Part shown: in pieces, positions 19,601 to 28,100 of the stretch
How positions within the stretch are numbered: position 1 is the stretch's first letter
How the letters are laid out: every line of letters begins with the position of its first letter
Assembly (NCBI GenBank): GCA_965262305.1
Contig: CBDHEY010000004.1
Coordinates: 682,001-746,000 of the forward strand
Source: CBDHEY01 sp965262305
GTDB taxonomy: Bacteria; Pseudomonadota; Gammaproteobacteria; Pseudomonadales; Cellvibrionaceae
Direction of reading: 5' to 3'
DNA length: 64,000 nt
Made by a program: the position numbers and the translations under genes
The notes under the pieces: model-generated
What the model was told of the DNA's origin: nothing
Databases searched by the model: none
Seen by the model: the letters and a program-made list of their open reading frames with translations, nothing else

Positions 19601-20700
19601 GTGGCATCTTGCGTGTTGAAGCGGCTCGTCACCATGCGGGTAACTCTAATGGCCAGCAGCAGTTCACCTACAACCAAGGTACTGGTTTCGGTGGTGAATT
19701 CAGTTATGGTCAGGTGATTCAGTTTGAAGTTACAGCACTTGCTGGCTCACAGGTTTACAATGACTTCTCCTACTATACAGTGGGTCTTGGTTGGGGTAAT
19801 TATGGTGACCCAAGATTGAATATGGCGGGTCGTGCGGGTACCACTATGATTATCGCTGGTTCGCCTGGTGCAGATATCTATGATGAGCAAGAAGCAATCT
19901 TTACTCAGCCAATGGTTACCGTCCATGATGAAGGACTAATGAATGACTTCATTATTGGTCACCATTTGTTCCACGGTATCGATCCTAATGTGTATCTTGG
20001 TGAGCATGATCAAGTGAAAATTGGTCAGCGCACCTGTGGTGATTGTCACTTCCGTGATGGTCGTGGATCCGAAGTGATTCAAACTCCACGTGGCCCTCGT
20101 TTACCACCGCCAGTATTTGGTGTAAAACTACTTGAGTGGATGGAAGGTCGTGAGGCTGGGTTCCGCTGGGATGGTGGTGCTGCGTCAGTAGAAGAGCAAA
20201 TCCGAAATGCGTTCCGTGAAGATCATGGTGTGAATCCAGACCACTTACCACCTCGCGTACTTGAAACGATTGTTAACTACACCGAAGTCTTAACCGTCCC
20301 TAGCCGTCGTCCAGCTGTTTATGACGACCCAGCAGTTGCGCGCGGAGATGTGCTATTCAATGAGATTGGTTGTGCTAACTGTCACTTGCCAGAAGCGAAA
20401 ACACGTTCAGATGCACCTAGTTTTGTTAGAAACATCACTATTCGCCCATACACTGATATGAAAATATGGGATCTGGGTGAAGGCCGCTACAGAACGCCAG
20501 CGCTATGGGGTTTGAGCCACAACCTGACCTTGTTAACTAGTCGCGGACGAGCAGTGCGTTACATGCATGATGGTGGATCTAGTTCCATTGATGCTGCAAT
20601 TGGAAGACATGGTGGCTCCGGTACGTCTTCACGAGCTAACTACAACGCACTAAGCGGTTCAGATAAAGCTGCAGTTGTTAAGTTTATAGAGTCCTTGTAA
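16612..20700 (+). CDS. Secreted multidomain di-haem oxidoreductase-like protein, copy 5 (mosaic)
   Basis: 1362 residues from the ATG at 16612 (AGGAG 8 bases upstream; in-frame TTG at 16579 rejected). Signal peptide ending VVAQ, trefoil-like module, long Pro/Thr linker (about 168-198), CBM6/35-like, COG4315-type secreted repeat, Pro/Thr linker, Cys-rich domain, two FN3, beta-rich region, DHOR-like domain with CGDCH at 1142 and CANCH at 1254. The order matches copy 4. The front to the end of FN3-2 is nearly identical to copy 4, the middle of the C-terminal half follows copy 3 (PQNYPQGTPGDIGFTRTAGD; LPEAKTRSDAPSFVRN), and the last 40 residues (SSIDAAIGRHGGSGTSSRAN) return to copy 4. This pattern suggests gene conversion among the copies. 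Function as for the others. Confidence 0.88.
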   Translation: MLFKQSLGTARILKLAVAGAASFAMQAVVAQDLFFIEHKPTGNKMMVCDGELGKPVTSRPHSNQGACVQWERIQNGDFFHLRSVHADKFIKPDTNANGSPISIQPSTWTGNWTQWSYDDRGDGFGHIVNRATGKLIFLSGKDRANVAQQPASWRGDFTRWAFVPVGGDPIPTPTADDPIITPTITPSATPRATPAPTCSPLPPVVSTFEAESGQILGAAQLFDDGAASGGQGIAFINTQDSGFSLATNLSSDLDRTITSISVRYTSELSGNISYRINGTDSGNISFASTGAWVGAYQDAEVSVTEETITSFDIFFDAGDAAMNVDSVTITAESNCLVSNTPAPIPTATSTPSGSTPTPSPTPQAGDDVEISSNAQFGNFLAGGPGSSQPGFTLYTFANDNGGPNSSCNGQCAVVWPPLLVDSVSDLAGPNSLNLGTTRRTDGSLQVTYNNEPLYFYNQDNAPGDTNGHNAGGVWFVAVVDSGSTPTPAPTPSSTPVIVTPPPTPTPAPTPGGPGADGDFCLTLNGDVTHVDLPFRANYSFLCLNGSCQPASLNDGVWVRSFGAVNASQTYEIKTQIDHSTGECGITHNVQPGQCVASTCLPPDEEAPTVPTNLQGEGRNGRAALLSWNASTDNRAVAKYEIFRDGSKVGESRTTSYSDSGLNEQTTYSYAVSACDSAPNCSAQTSSISINTGVFVPDTTPPTVPGRPTGEALSETEISVNWAASTDAEGVVDLYELRRNGSVIASFNGTSYEDSGLSTATSYNYDVRARDDSGNWSGFSPIGTLETERPDFSNLDFTTNAHPGDRVGPPPRADRPDALATPVNGAAPSARGFAFDIDGDQLTWRWGPQNYPQGTPGDIGFTRTAGDSGLEMHCSEDGNRTFKMAKLSNSNLTIPCSGSYTYFFRYKHPLPMSSLPGTDWIHTALFTIDRRVDVNNYTSFVDGSSNWMRWRHPVAHDGCTAAVSDACHNNSLLRVLDRYNIWFNDSPGNVQMNHDVDGGILRVEAARHHAGNSNGQQQFTYNQGTGFGGEFSYGQVIQFEVTALAGSQVYNDFSYYTVGLGWGNYGDPRLNMAGRAGTTMIIAGSPGADIYDEQEAIFTQPMVTVHDEGLMNDFIIGHHLFHGIDPNVYLGEHDQVKIGQRTCGDCHFRDGRGSEVIQTPRGPRLPPPVFGVKLLEWMEGREAGFRWDGGAASVEEQIRNAFREDHGVNPDHLPPRVLETIVNYTEVLTVPSRRPAVYDDPAVARGDVLFNEIGCANCHLPEAKTRSDAPSFVRNITIRPYTDMKIWDLGEGRYRTPALWGLSHNLTLLTSRGRAVRYMHDGGSSSIDAAIGRHGGSGTSSRANYNALSGSDKAAVVKFIESL
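17191..18944 (+). repeat. 1.75-kb near-identical direct repeat, unit B
   Basis: Second unit of the repeat described at 12335-14088. Being in direct orientation 4.86 kb apart, the pair could recombine to delete or amplify one gene copy without breaking the reading frame. Confidence 0.85.
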
Positions 20701-20716
20701 AAGATTTTTGGTCCGA

Positions 20717-20750
20717 TTAAAAGGGCGCCTTTTGGCGCCTTTTTTATTTT
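20717..20750 (+). terminator. Rho-independent terminator of copy 5 and of the array
   Basis: Stem AAAAGGGCGCC / GGCGCCTTTTT with a TTTT loop, running into a T-rich tail, about 20 bases after the stop of copy 5. Confidence 0.9.
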
Positions 20751-20821
20751 TAGCTGTCACCAAAATTTATCCCGCCAAATTTATAATTGCCTTGTTATAT
20801 ATAAAGATTGGGGGTTTGACT

Positions 20822-21259
20822 ATGGTTATTGAGCCGTTAAAAAGAAGAGTGGGCGTTTACAAATATGTCATAACAGAAGACGTTGTGTATAAATCCACCA
20901 AAATTAAAAAAACCTTTGAAAATAATTGGTTAAGAATTGAAAACACTGGAGATATTACAATTAAAGGGTCCTATGGAGAGGGTTACGCCTGGGATGGCTG
21001 TTCTCCTAAAATAAATATTTTTGATTTATTTCTGTTTGGGACGCCCGATGGACGGACGAATGTGAATACGGGTAAATCTGCAACTTATTATGCGTCACTT
21101 ATTCATGATATTTTGCGCCAATATCGAAAAGAAATTGGGATTACTCGAAAGGAAACCGATCAGGTTTTCCTTGATTATCTTGGGGATTTTGATTTGAGAT
21201 ATATCTATTATTTAAATGTTCGTGTCTTTGGGTTTTTCTACAGGTTTTTCCGTGACTAA
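20822..21259 (+). CDS. DUF1353-like protein
   Basis: 145 residues from the ATG at 20822. An upstream in-frame start at 20708 would overlap the terminator and give an implausible leader, so the shorter form is preferred, although its ribosome site (GGGGG) is weak. The core YAWDGCSP...SLIHDILRQYRKE...KETDQVFLDYL resembles DUF1353 proteins (WDG, then HD, then R...AD..F), a family seen in phages and bacteria without a settled function. No signal peptide or membrane span. It stands alone between the cytochrome array and the phosphoesterase. Confidence 0.6.
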   Translation: MVIEPLKRRVGVYKYVITEDVVYKSTKIKKTFENNWLRIENTGDITIKGSYGEGYAWDGCSPKINIFDLFLFGTPDGRTNVNTGKSATYYASLIHDILRQYRKEIGITRKETDQVFLDYLGDFDLRYIYYLNVRVFGFFYRFFRD

Positions 21260-21426
21260 AAAACGTTTTATGTGGCGGAAATATCCATGAATTGACTTGT
21301 TTTTATTTGTTTAAAATTTATGTCACCAAACTCTCACAAATTTGTATTGCTAGCTTAAACAATTGTTTACAAATCTGCTCCATGATTATTTTGCTGTTTT
21401 TCTAAAAACTAAATCGGGAGTGAGAA

Positions 21427-22476
21427 ATGAACAAGTTAATAATCAGTATTTCATTGATGTTGGCTTTAAGTCCAGTAGTAAATTCTAAAGATGTAAACCT
21501 TAAAAACTATAAAAAGAAACCTAGCTTTGCTTTTGGGATTATCGGTGATGGTCCTTACGGCGAATCTCAAGAGCCAGCTTATGATAATTTAATCGATGAC
21601 GTCAACGCCGATAGAGACGTTAGGTTTGTTATACATGCTGGTGATATCAAATCCGGTGGAGAGCGTTGTGATGATGATTTGCTAATTCGTCGCTTTGAAC
21701 AATTCCAAAAATTTAAACAAGCATTTATTTATACGCCAGGTGATAACGAATGGACGGACTGTCATAGAAGTAGCAATGGTAATTACTTGCCAACAGAGCG
21801 CTTGGCTTTTATTCGTCAGTTGTTTTTTCCTAACCCTACGATAACAACGGGTATGAGGCCATTCTCGGTTCGCACCCAAGCGAATTTTAAAGGGCGAGAA
21901 AAATTTGTTGAAAATACCATTTTCAAAAAATTTAACGTTGTATTTTCTCAGATTCATGTTGTTGGAAGTAACAACAATTTGAACCCTTGGAATCAAATTG
22001 ATGAAACTGACTCTTTTGAAACGCCTCGTGTAGATCGAATAGAAGAGTTTAATGAGCGTAACGAAGCTTCAATCGATTGGCTTCATTATACTTTTGATCG
22101 TGCTGAGGCAACTCAATCACCAGGAATTTTCATCACGTTCCATGCAAATCCCCGCTTTGATCTGATTAGTACCGATAGAGGTCGTGAAGGTTTTAATGAA
22201 TTTTTAGATACATTACTAAGTAGAACTGCGGAATACGGTAAACCTGTCGTTATCGCGCATGGTGATTTCCATGTATTTTTGAGTGACAAACCAAGACTCG
22301 TTCCTTGGTACGCGAATCAAGATGCTTCTGGTCCAGAAGATAACGAACTTGTACCTAATTTGTCACGTCTCCAAACTTTTGGAGATTCAGATAATCATTG
22401 GGTTAAGGTTGAAGTCACGCCAAAAGATAAAGATGTATTTCGAGTCGTACCGCAAATCGTAGAAGACAACCTTTAA
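21427..22476 (+). CDS. Secreted calcineurin-like metallophosphoesterase
   Basis: 349 residues with GGGAG 6 bases before the ATG and a signal peptide ending near VVNSK. Metal-site blocks of the calcineurin-type phosphoesterase superfamily are in order: FGIIGDGPYG (GD), FVIHAGDIKSGG (GD), YTPGDNEWTDC (GDNEW), ITFHANPRFD (H) and VIAHGDFHVF (GDFH, in place of the usual GHxH). It probably hydrolyses a phosphate ester in the periplasm; the substrate is not evident. Single gene, convergent with the small lipoprotein gene behind it. Confidence 0.8.
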   Translation: MNKLIISISLMLALSPVVNSKDVNLKNYKKKPSFAFGIIGDGPYGESQEPAYDNLIDDVNADRDVRFVIHAGDIKSGGERCDDDLLIRRFEQFQKFKQAFIYTPGDNEWTDCHRSSNGNYLPTERLAFIRQLFFPNPTITTGMRPFSVRTQANFKGREKFVENTIFKKFNVVFSQIHVVGSNNNLNPWNQIDETDSFETPRVDRIEEFNERNEASIDWLHYTFDRAEATQSPGIFITFHANPRFDLISTDRGREGFNEFLDTLLSRTAEYGKPVVIAHGDFHVFLSDKPRLVPWYANQDASGPEDNELVPNLSRLQTFGDSDNHWVKVEVTPKDKDVFRVVPQIVEDNL

Positions 22477-22481
22477 ATTCA

Positions 22482-22503
22482 CTGGGCGATTTAATTCGCC
22501 CAG
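22482..22503. terminator. Hairpin between convergent genes
   Basis: An 8-bp stem (CTGGGCGA / TCGCCCAG) lying in the 30-base gap between the phosphoesterase and the lipoprotein gene. No clear T run on either side, so bidirectional termination is only likely. Confidence 0.5.
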
Positions 22504-22506
22504 ACC

Positions 22507-22872
22507 TTAAACAATAGCAGCTAAAATACCTAGTATTACAATTAAAATGCCTCTTTGCTGTTGGTGTTTTTCTATTTTATTTATGTTGTCATATTTTGCT
22601 TCAATAGTTGTAATTACATATTCATTTGCTTTGCCTTCCGTTTTTATTTTAATTTTCCCAATGAAACGGTCTTTCTTAACCTCTAAAACTTTAAATGTTT
22701 GAGTTTCTCCAGTTTTATAATGAACAGTGATTTTATCTCCTGTTCTAAACTCTTGTTGAAATTGTATTTGTCTTTCTGATGTATCGAAATTTTTAGTCAC
22801 AGAATTAGTTGAGCACGAAGCGACACCGAAAGTAGCGAAGATAATGAGAGCAACTTTTAGGTAATTAGTCAT
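22507..22872 (-). CDS. Small putative lipoprotein
   Basis: 121 residues. The first 20 form a lipoprotein signal peptide with lipobox GVASC (Cys at residue 20). The middle (about 45-95) is beta-rich and charged (GDKITVHYKTGETQTFKV, then KIDNINKIEKH-like text); the last 15 residues are hydrophobic (GILIVILGILAAIV), giving possible anchors at both ends. AAGGA precedes the ATG. I do not recognise the family. It neighbours a beta-barrel protein on the same strand but a gap of about 40 bases leaves operon status open. Confidence 0.65.
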   Translation of the reverse strand: MTNYLKVALIIFATFGVASCSTNSVTKNFDTSERQIQFQQEFRTGDKITVHYKTGETQTFKVLEVKKDRFIGKIKIKTEGKANEYVITTIEAKYDNINKIEKHQQQRGILIVILGILAAIV

Positions 22873-22911
22873 AACAATGTATTCCTTGATTAATCTTTTG
22901 TTAACATTTAG

Positions 22912-23481
22912 TTAAAAACGGAAGCCTAAATAAGCACCTATATGTTGAGTTTGATTTTCACCGATGCCCTGAATGGAGGTGTTGATTCTCATTACTTCAG
23001 CTCCAATATGAATAGACGATAGAATCTGTGTTTCGATAGCGACACCACCGTATATGGAAAAATCATCGCTTTGGATTTCAGTTGAGCGTGATTCATTGTT
23101 ATATATTCCTTCAATCTCAGATCGAGCTAAGCCAAACCTTCCAATGAGTTGGGTCTTTTTAAGAGGTAAGGAAACATACCCTACGGTTCCGAAGGAGTAG
23201 GACGACGACTCTAATTGAAAAAATTCGGTTTCCCCTATGTCCTCGGATTCGCCAAAATCGTGGTACATGGCTTCTATGCCTATATCTGAGAATAACCGAT
23301 AAGAAAGTCGAAGCCCGACTGTCGAACTATTTCCAGATGCATCTTCGTTATCTTCTATATCGAATTCGAAATTCTGAGAATTTACGCCAGCTAATAAATC
23401 GATTGAAAAGCGAATGTTGTCGTTTGCGTGAGAGGGCAAAGCCATCAGTGTTACCAATATTGCACCTATCGTGAATTTCAT
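22912..23481 (-). CDS. Outer-membrane beta-barrel protein (porin-like fold)
   Basis: 189 residues; AAGGAG 7 bases before the ATG, signal peptide ending ALPSHA. Alternating hydrophobic strands (RFSIDLLAGVN, VGLRLSYRLF, IGIEAMYHDFG, FGTVGYVSLPL, IGAYLGFRF) and a terminal Phe are the signature of an OmpW/OmpX-like eight-stranded barrel inserted by the Bam machinery. No enzymatic motif. Likely a small outer-membrane protein of unknown role. Confidence 0.7.
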   Translation of the reverse strand: MKFTIGAILVTLMALPSHANDNIRFSIDLLAGVNSQNFEFDIEDNEDASGNSSTVGLRLSYRLFSDIGIEAMYHDFGESEDIGETEFFQLESSSYSFGTVGYVSLPLKKTQLIGRFGLARSEIEGIYNNESRSTEIQSDDFSIYGGVAIETQILSSIHIGAEVMRINTSIQGIGENQTQHIGAYLGFRF

Positions 23482-23571
23482 TTAAGTCTCCTTGTCAAAA
23501 TCGAAGGCGAATTAAAATAAAAGTTTCGATACAACGCAACGTAGAAATTAGTGTTAGGCCCTATTAGGATA

Positions 23572-24018
23572 TTAGTTTATTTTGGATAATATTTGATCGA
23601 GTAAATCAGCAAAAGCCTTTTTGTCCTTTAACGACAAGGGCGGCGGCCCACCGGATTGAACACCGCTCGCTCTCATAGTTTCCATAAAATCGCGCATATT
23701 TAATCGTTGGCCTATGTTCTCTGAAGTATATTGTTCTCCCCTGGGAGTTATTACTAGTCCTCCTTTAGCTAGAATCTCCGAGGCGAAAGGAATATCGCTG
23801 GTGATCACCAGATCTTTTTTGTTGCATCTTCGTACAATCTCGTTATCGGCTATATCTGCACCTGCTGGCACTTGAACTGACTTAATGAATTGGGATGGTG
23901 GAACCCGAATTAATTGGTTAGCTACAAGTGTTAATGAAATTTTCTTACGATTTGCCGCTCTAAAGAGTATTTCTTTGATAGCCTTTGGACAGGCATCGGC
24001 ATCAACCCAAATATGCAT
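23572..24018 (-). CDS. yaiI: UPF0178 / YaiI-YqxD family protein
   Basis: 148 residues, the usual family length. Diagnostic blocks: MHIWVDADACPK at the start, VPAGADIADNEIV, DLVITSDIPFASE and RGEQYTSENI, all typical of the DUF188 family, a PIN-like cytoplasmic fold (VDAD, D..A, TSD acidic residues) of uncertain biochemical role. Divergent from the RND adaptor gene. Confidence 0.9.
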   Translation of the reverse strand: MHIWVDADACPKAIKEILFRAANRKKISLTLVANQLIRVPPSQFIKSVQVPAGADIADNEIVRRCNKKDLVITSDIPFASEILAKGGLVITPRGEQYTSENIGQRLNMRDFMETMRASGVQSGGPPPLSLKDKKAFADLLDQILSKIN

Positions 24019-24123
24019 TTATTTATAAAACCCTTTGTAAGCTAAATTTTATGCTCTATTGTATTCTCTTATGTGCCAGAGCTTTATAGCTTTTGTTGTA
24101 ACAATCTTGCTGCAGGTCAATTT

Positions 24124-25170
24124 ATGAAGAACAGCTTTAAGTGTTTTTGTTCAGTGTGTTTGTTTTCTGTTCATTTTTTTACAAATATTGCGATTGGTCA
24201 AGAGAGAGCAATACATGTAACGGTTGAGTCGGTTAGGCAAACTCAGTTATCCGATAAGCTAGAAGCTTTGGGCACTTTGAGAGCAAATGAATCGGTTGAA
24301 ATATCAGTCAATGTCACTGAAATACTTTCGGTGTTTCATTTTGAAGATGGAGAGGAAGTAACTAAGGGTGATCTTTTAGTAGAAATGACCAATACGGAGG
24401 AGCATGGGCTTCTAGTCGAAGCTAATACCACAGTGACAGAGGCTAAACGTCAATTAGATCGCATTAAAGCTCTTGTCAAAGTAGGCAATGCTTCTGAATC
24501 ACTTTTAGATGAGCTTCAAAGAAACTATGAAGCGGCAAAGGCCCGATTAATCGCTGTGGAATCACGCCTTAAAGATCGGGTTATTCTTGCTCCCTTCTCT
24601 GGCGTACTAGGTTTAAGGTCTCTTAGCGTTGGTGCGTTGGTTAGGCCGGGTGATGTAATCACGACTTTGAATGATAACAGCGTTATGAAGCTAGATTTTG
24701 ATATACCTGAAATTTGGTTTCCAGTGATTTCCCCTGGTCAAAAGATAGCTGCAATTTCAAGTGCGTATAAAAATCAGAATTTTGAAGGTGAGGTTCTGAG
24801 TATTGATAATCAGATCGACCCGGTCACGCGCACAATTATTGTGAGAGCGCTCATTCCGAATCCAAAAAATATGTTGAAACAAGGTATGTTGATGGAAGTC
24901 GAATTATTTTTTAATTCAAGACAATCCTTACAAATTTCAGAATCTTCCATTATCGCAGATGCAGATAAACACTTTGTTTACAAGGTGCTATCTGATGGAG
25001 ATAAATTCTTAGCTAAAAAGCAGCAAATACAGATAGGTAGTCGTCAGCCGGGATTTGTTGAGGTGTTAAGTGGCCTAAATTCTGAAGATCTTATTGTTAA
25101 TCATGGCGCTTTTAAACTTCGTGATAATAGCCAAGTTATTATCAAATCAGATCCATTAGCTTCGGAGTAG
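24124..25170 (+). CDS. RND efflux periplasmic adaptor (membrane fusion protein)
   Basis: 348 residues from the ATG at 24124, chosen over a GTG at 24073 because a signal sequence (MKNSFKCF...AIGQE) starts here. Barrel-sandwich/lipoyl halves around the alpha-helical hairpin (ANTTVTEAKRQLDRIKALV ... RNYEAAKARLIAV), with RVILAPFSGVLGLR for the second lipoyl half and RTIIVRALIPN for the beta-barrel. It links an inner-membrane RND pump to an outer-membrane channel. The pump gene begins 6 bases after its stop, so the two are co-transcribed. No outer-membrane TolC partner is encoded nearby. Confidence 0.9.
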   Translation: MKNSFKCFCSVCLFSVHFFTNIAIGQERAIHVTVESVRQTQLSDKLEALGTLRANESVEISVNVTEILSVFHFEDGEEVTKGDLLVEMTNTEEHGLLVEANTTVTEAKRQLDRIKALVKVGNASESLLDELQRNYEAAKARLIAVESRLKDRVILAPFSGVLGLRSLSVGALVRPGDVITTLNDNSVMKLDFDIPEIWFPVISPGQKIAAISSAYKNQNFEGEVLSIDNQIDPVTRTIIVRALIPNPKNMLKQGMLMEVELFFNSRQSLQISESSIIADADKHFVYKVLSDGDKFLAKKQQIQIGSRQPGFVEVLSGLNSEDLIVNHGAFKLRDNSQVIIKSDPLASE

Positions 25171-25176
25171 CCCGCA

Positions 25177-28100
25177 ATGATTCTTTCCGATGTGTCTGTT
25201 AAGCGCCCGGTTTTTGCCGGTGTACTTTCTTTGCTTTTAATTGCTTTTGGTATTGTTGCTTTCGATCGGTTACCGTTACGAGAATATCCCGACATAGATC
25301 CCCCTATTGTCAGCATACTTACCAACTATATTGGCGCATCAGCGAACGTTGTCGAAAGCCGTGTTACTGAAATTCTTGAAGAGCGTATAGCGGGCGTTCA
25401 GGGGATTCGATTTGTAGAATCCACATCGTCTGATGGTCGTAGCCGAATTACTGTTGAGTTTAATATCGATCGTGATATTGATTCGGCTGCTAACGATATT
25501 CGCGACAGGATAAGTGGCATATTAAATGATCTGCCGGTGGAAGCAGATCCGCCAGAGATTCAGAAAGAAGACAGCAACAGCGATGTAATTATGTGGCTGA
25601 ATCTCACTGGCGAAAACATGACTGTCCCGGAATTAACAGATTATGCAGAGCGATACCTAGTCGAACGCTTTTCCATTTTAGATGGAGTTTCTCGAGTAAG
25701 AATTGGTGGCCAAGAACAATATGCAATGCGAATATGGCTCGACAGAAAACTCTTAGCTGCGAAAAATATTACTGTAAGTGATGTTGAAAAAGCGTTAAGA
25801 GACGAAAATGTTGAGCTGCCTGCCGGCGTAATAGAAAGTAAAAAAACCCAATTCACGGTGCGCACCAAGAGAGCTTTCCGGTCACCAGAAGATTTCAGAA
25901 ATTTAGTTGTGACGCAGCAAAATCTAAATGGAATAGATTATCTTGTTCGTTTGTCAGATGTTGCTCGAGTCGAATTTGGCACATTAGAGAGCAGAACTTT
26001 TTTTAGAGGGAACAAAATTCCACAAGTCGGAATTGGCATTATAAAGCAATCGACAGCTAACACGATTGATGTCACTGCTGCTGCAAAATTAGAAGCAGAA
26101 AGGATAAGGGCTAATTTACCATCCAATATTAAGATAGAGCAAAGCTATGATACGTCTATTTTTATCCGTGGTGCCATTAAAGAAGTTTATCGCACGCTGG
26201 CAATCGCGATCGTATTGGTTGCGTTAGTGATTCTTATATTCCTCGGTAATTTGAGGTCTATGATGATTCCCACAATTACAGTACCAGTATCAATTGTTGC
26301 GACTTTTTTGGCTTTGTACCTTTTTGGTTTTTCTATAAATCTTCTGACACTACTAGCTCTTGTTTTATCGATCGGTTTAGTCGTTGATGATTCGATTGTT
26401 GTTTTAGAAAATATTTCTCGTCGTATTCAAGTTAATAATGAACCGCCTCTACTTGCGGCGTTTCGGGGAACACGTCAAGTCGCTTTTGCAGTTATAGCTA
26501 CTACCATTGTGTTAATTGCGGTATTCGTTCCTATTGCTTTCCAACAGGGTGACGTTGGTAGACTCTTTTCTGAATTTGCTTTAACTATGGCAGCCGCGGT
26601 CATGTTTTCTTCTTTTATTGCTTTAACATTAACGCCAATGCTAGCTTCAAAGCTATTGAAGGGTGGAGGAAAACAAAACGCATTTATTGTTGCATTTGAG
26701 AAAATATTTAATCTTTGTCTTACGGGATATAAACGGGCACTAGAGAAAAGCCTGCGATATCCGTTGATAGGAATTTTTATATTTATTGCATTTTTAATTG
26801 CGGGAATAACCGTTTTTAATGAGGTTCCCCAAGAGTATGCACCCAAAGAAGATAGAGGCGCCTTTTTCATAATTGTTGATGGTCCGGAAGGTTCAACCTA
26901 TTCATTTATGAAAGGTTACATGGATGAAATCGAAGATCGTCTTATGCCTTACGTTGAATCTGAAGAAGTTACAAGGTTGTTAGTTAGAGCGCCTCGTGCA
27001 TTTGGACGAACACAAACTTTTTCCTCAGGCATTGTTATTATTCTTCTTAATGACTGGGATAAACGACGAAGTGGTTTTGATATCATTGGTGAGATTAGAG
27101 GAAAACTTTCTGATCTTCCTGGTGTTCGAGCTTTTCCAATTATGCGACAGGGTTTTGGCTCTTCAATTTCGAAACCTGTCAGGTTTGTGATTGGCGGTGG
27201 TACCTATCAGGAGTTGGCTGAATGGCGAGATAGGTTAAATGAAAAAATAAATGAAGATAATCCCGGGCTTTTAGGTGTTGATTGGGACTATAAAGAAACA
27301 AAGCCTCAAATTGAAGTGAATATTGACTATGATCGAGCGGCAACTTTGGGTGTTAAAATTGGGGATATCGGGCAAACTTTAGAGACCATGTTTGGATCAC
27401 GGAGAGTGACGACCTTTATCGAGAAAGGAGAAGAGTACGATGTCATACTTGAAGGTGAAAGAGAGGAGCAGCGAAGTACAACCAGTCTAGAAAACATCTA
27501 TGTTCGGTCCGAAATCAATGGAAATTTAATACCGCTTTCTAACGTTGTTTCTTTAACGGAATTTGCTGATAGTAATCAGTTAAATAGATATAACCGTGTA
27601 AGAGCGATAACGCTGGCTGCTAATCTAAAAGAAGGTTATACATTAGGTGAAGCCCTAGAATATCTTGAAGGTCTTGTTAAAGATCATCTACCAACTAACG
27701 CTATTATTGATTATAAAGGTCAATCTAGAGACTTCAAATTTGCAGGCGAATCCCTTTTATTTATTTTTGTTCTGGGTCTGTTTGTAACTTATCTTGCGTT
27801 AGCGGCCCAGTTTGAAAGTTGGATTCATCCTTTTGTTATTATGCTTAGCGTTCCTATGGCAATGGCCGGAGGTTTATTTGGTCTGTATTTTTCTGATAGC
27901 TCATTAAACCTTTATTCTCAGATTGGTCTGGTCATGCTTGTGGGTCTCTCGGCAAAAAATGGAATTTTAATTGTTGAATTTGCGAATCAGTTGCGCGATC
28001 AAGGTAACGACTTTTACTCCGCTCTTGTGGAGGCCTCTATAACACGTTTTCGGCCAATAGTAATGACAGCTGTAACTACAGTGGCTGGATCTTTGCCGCT

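Noticed and set aside
1..20750. Integrated phage or transposon as the origin of the cytochrome array
   Set aside because: No integrase, transposase, terminal repeats or tRNA-linked attachment site seen; the DUF1353-like gene alone is not enough.
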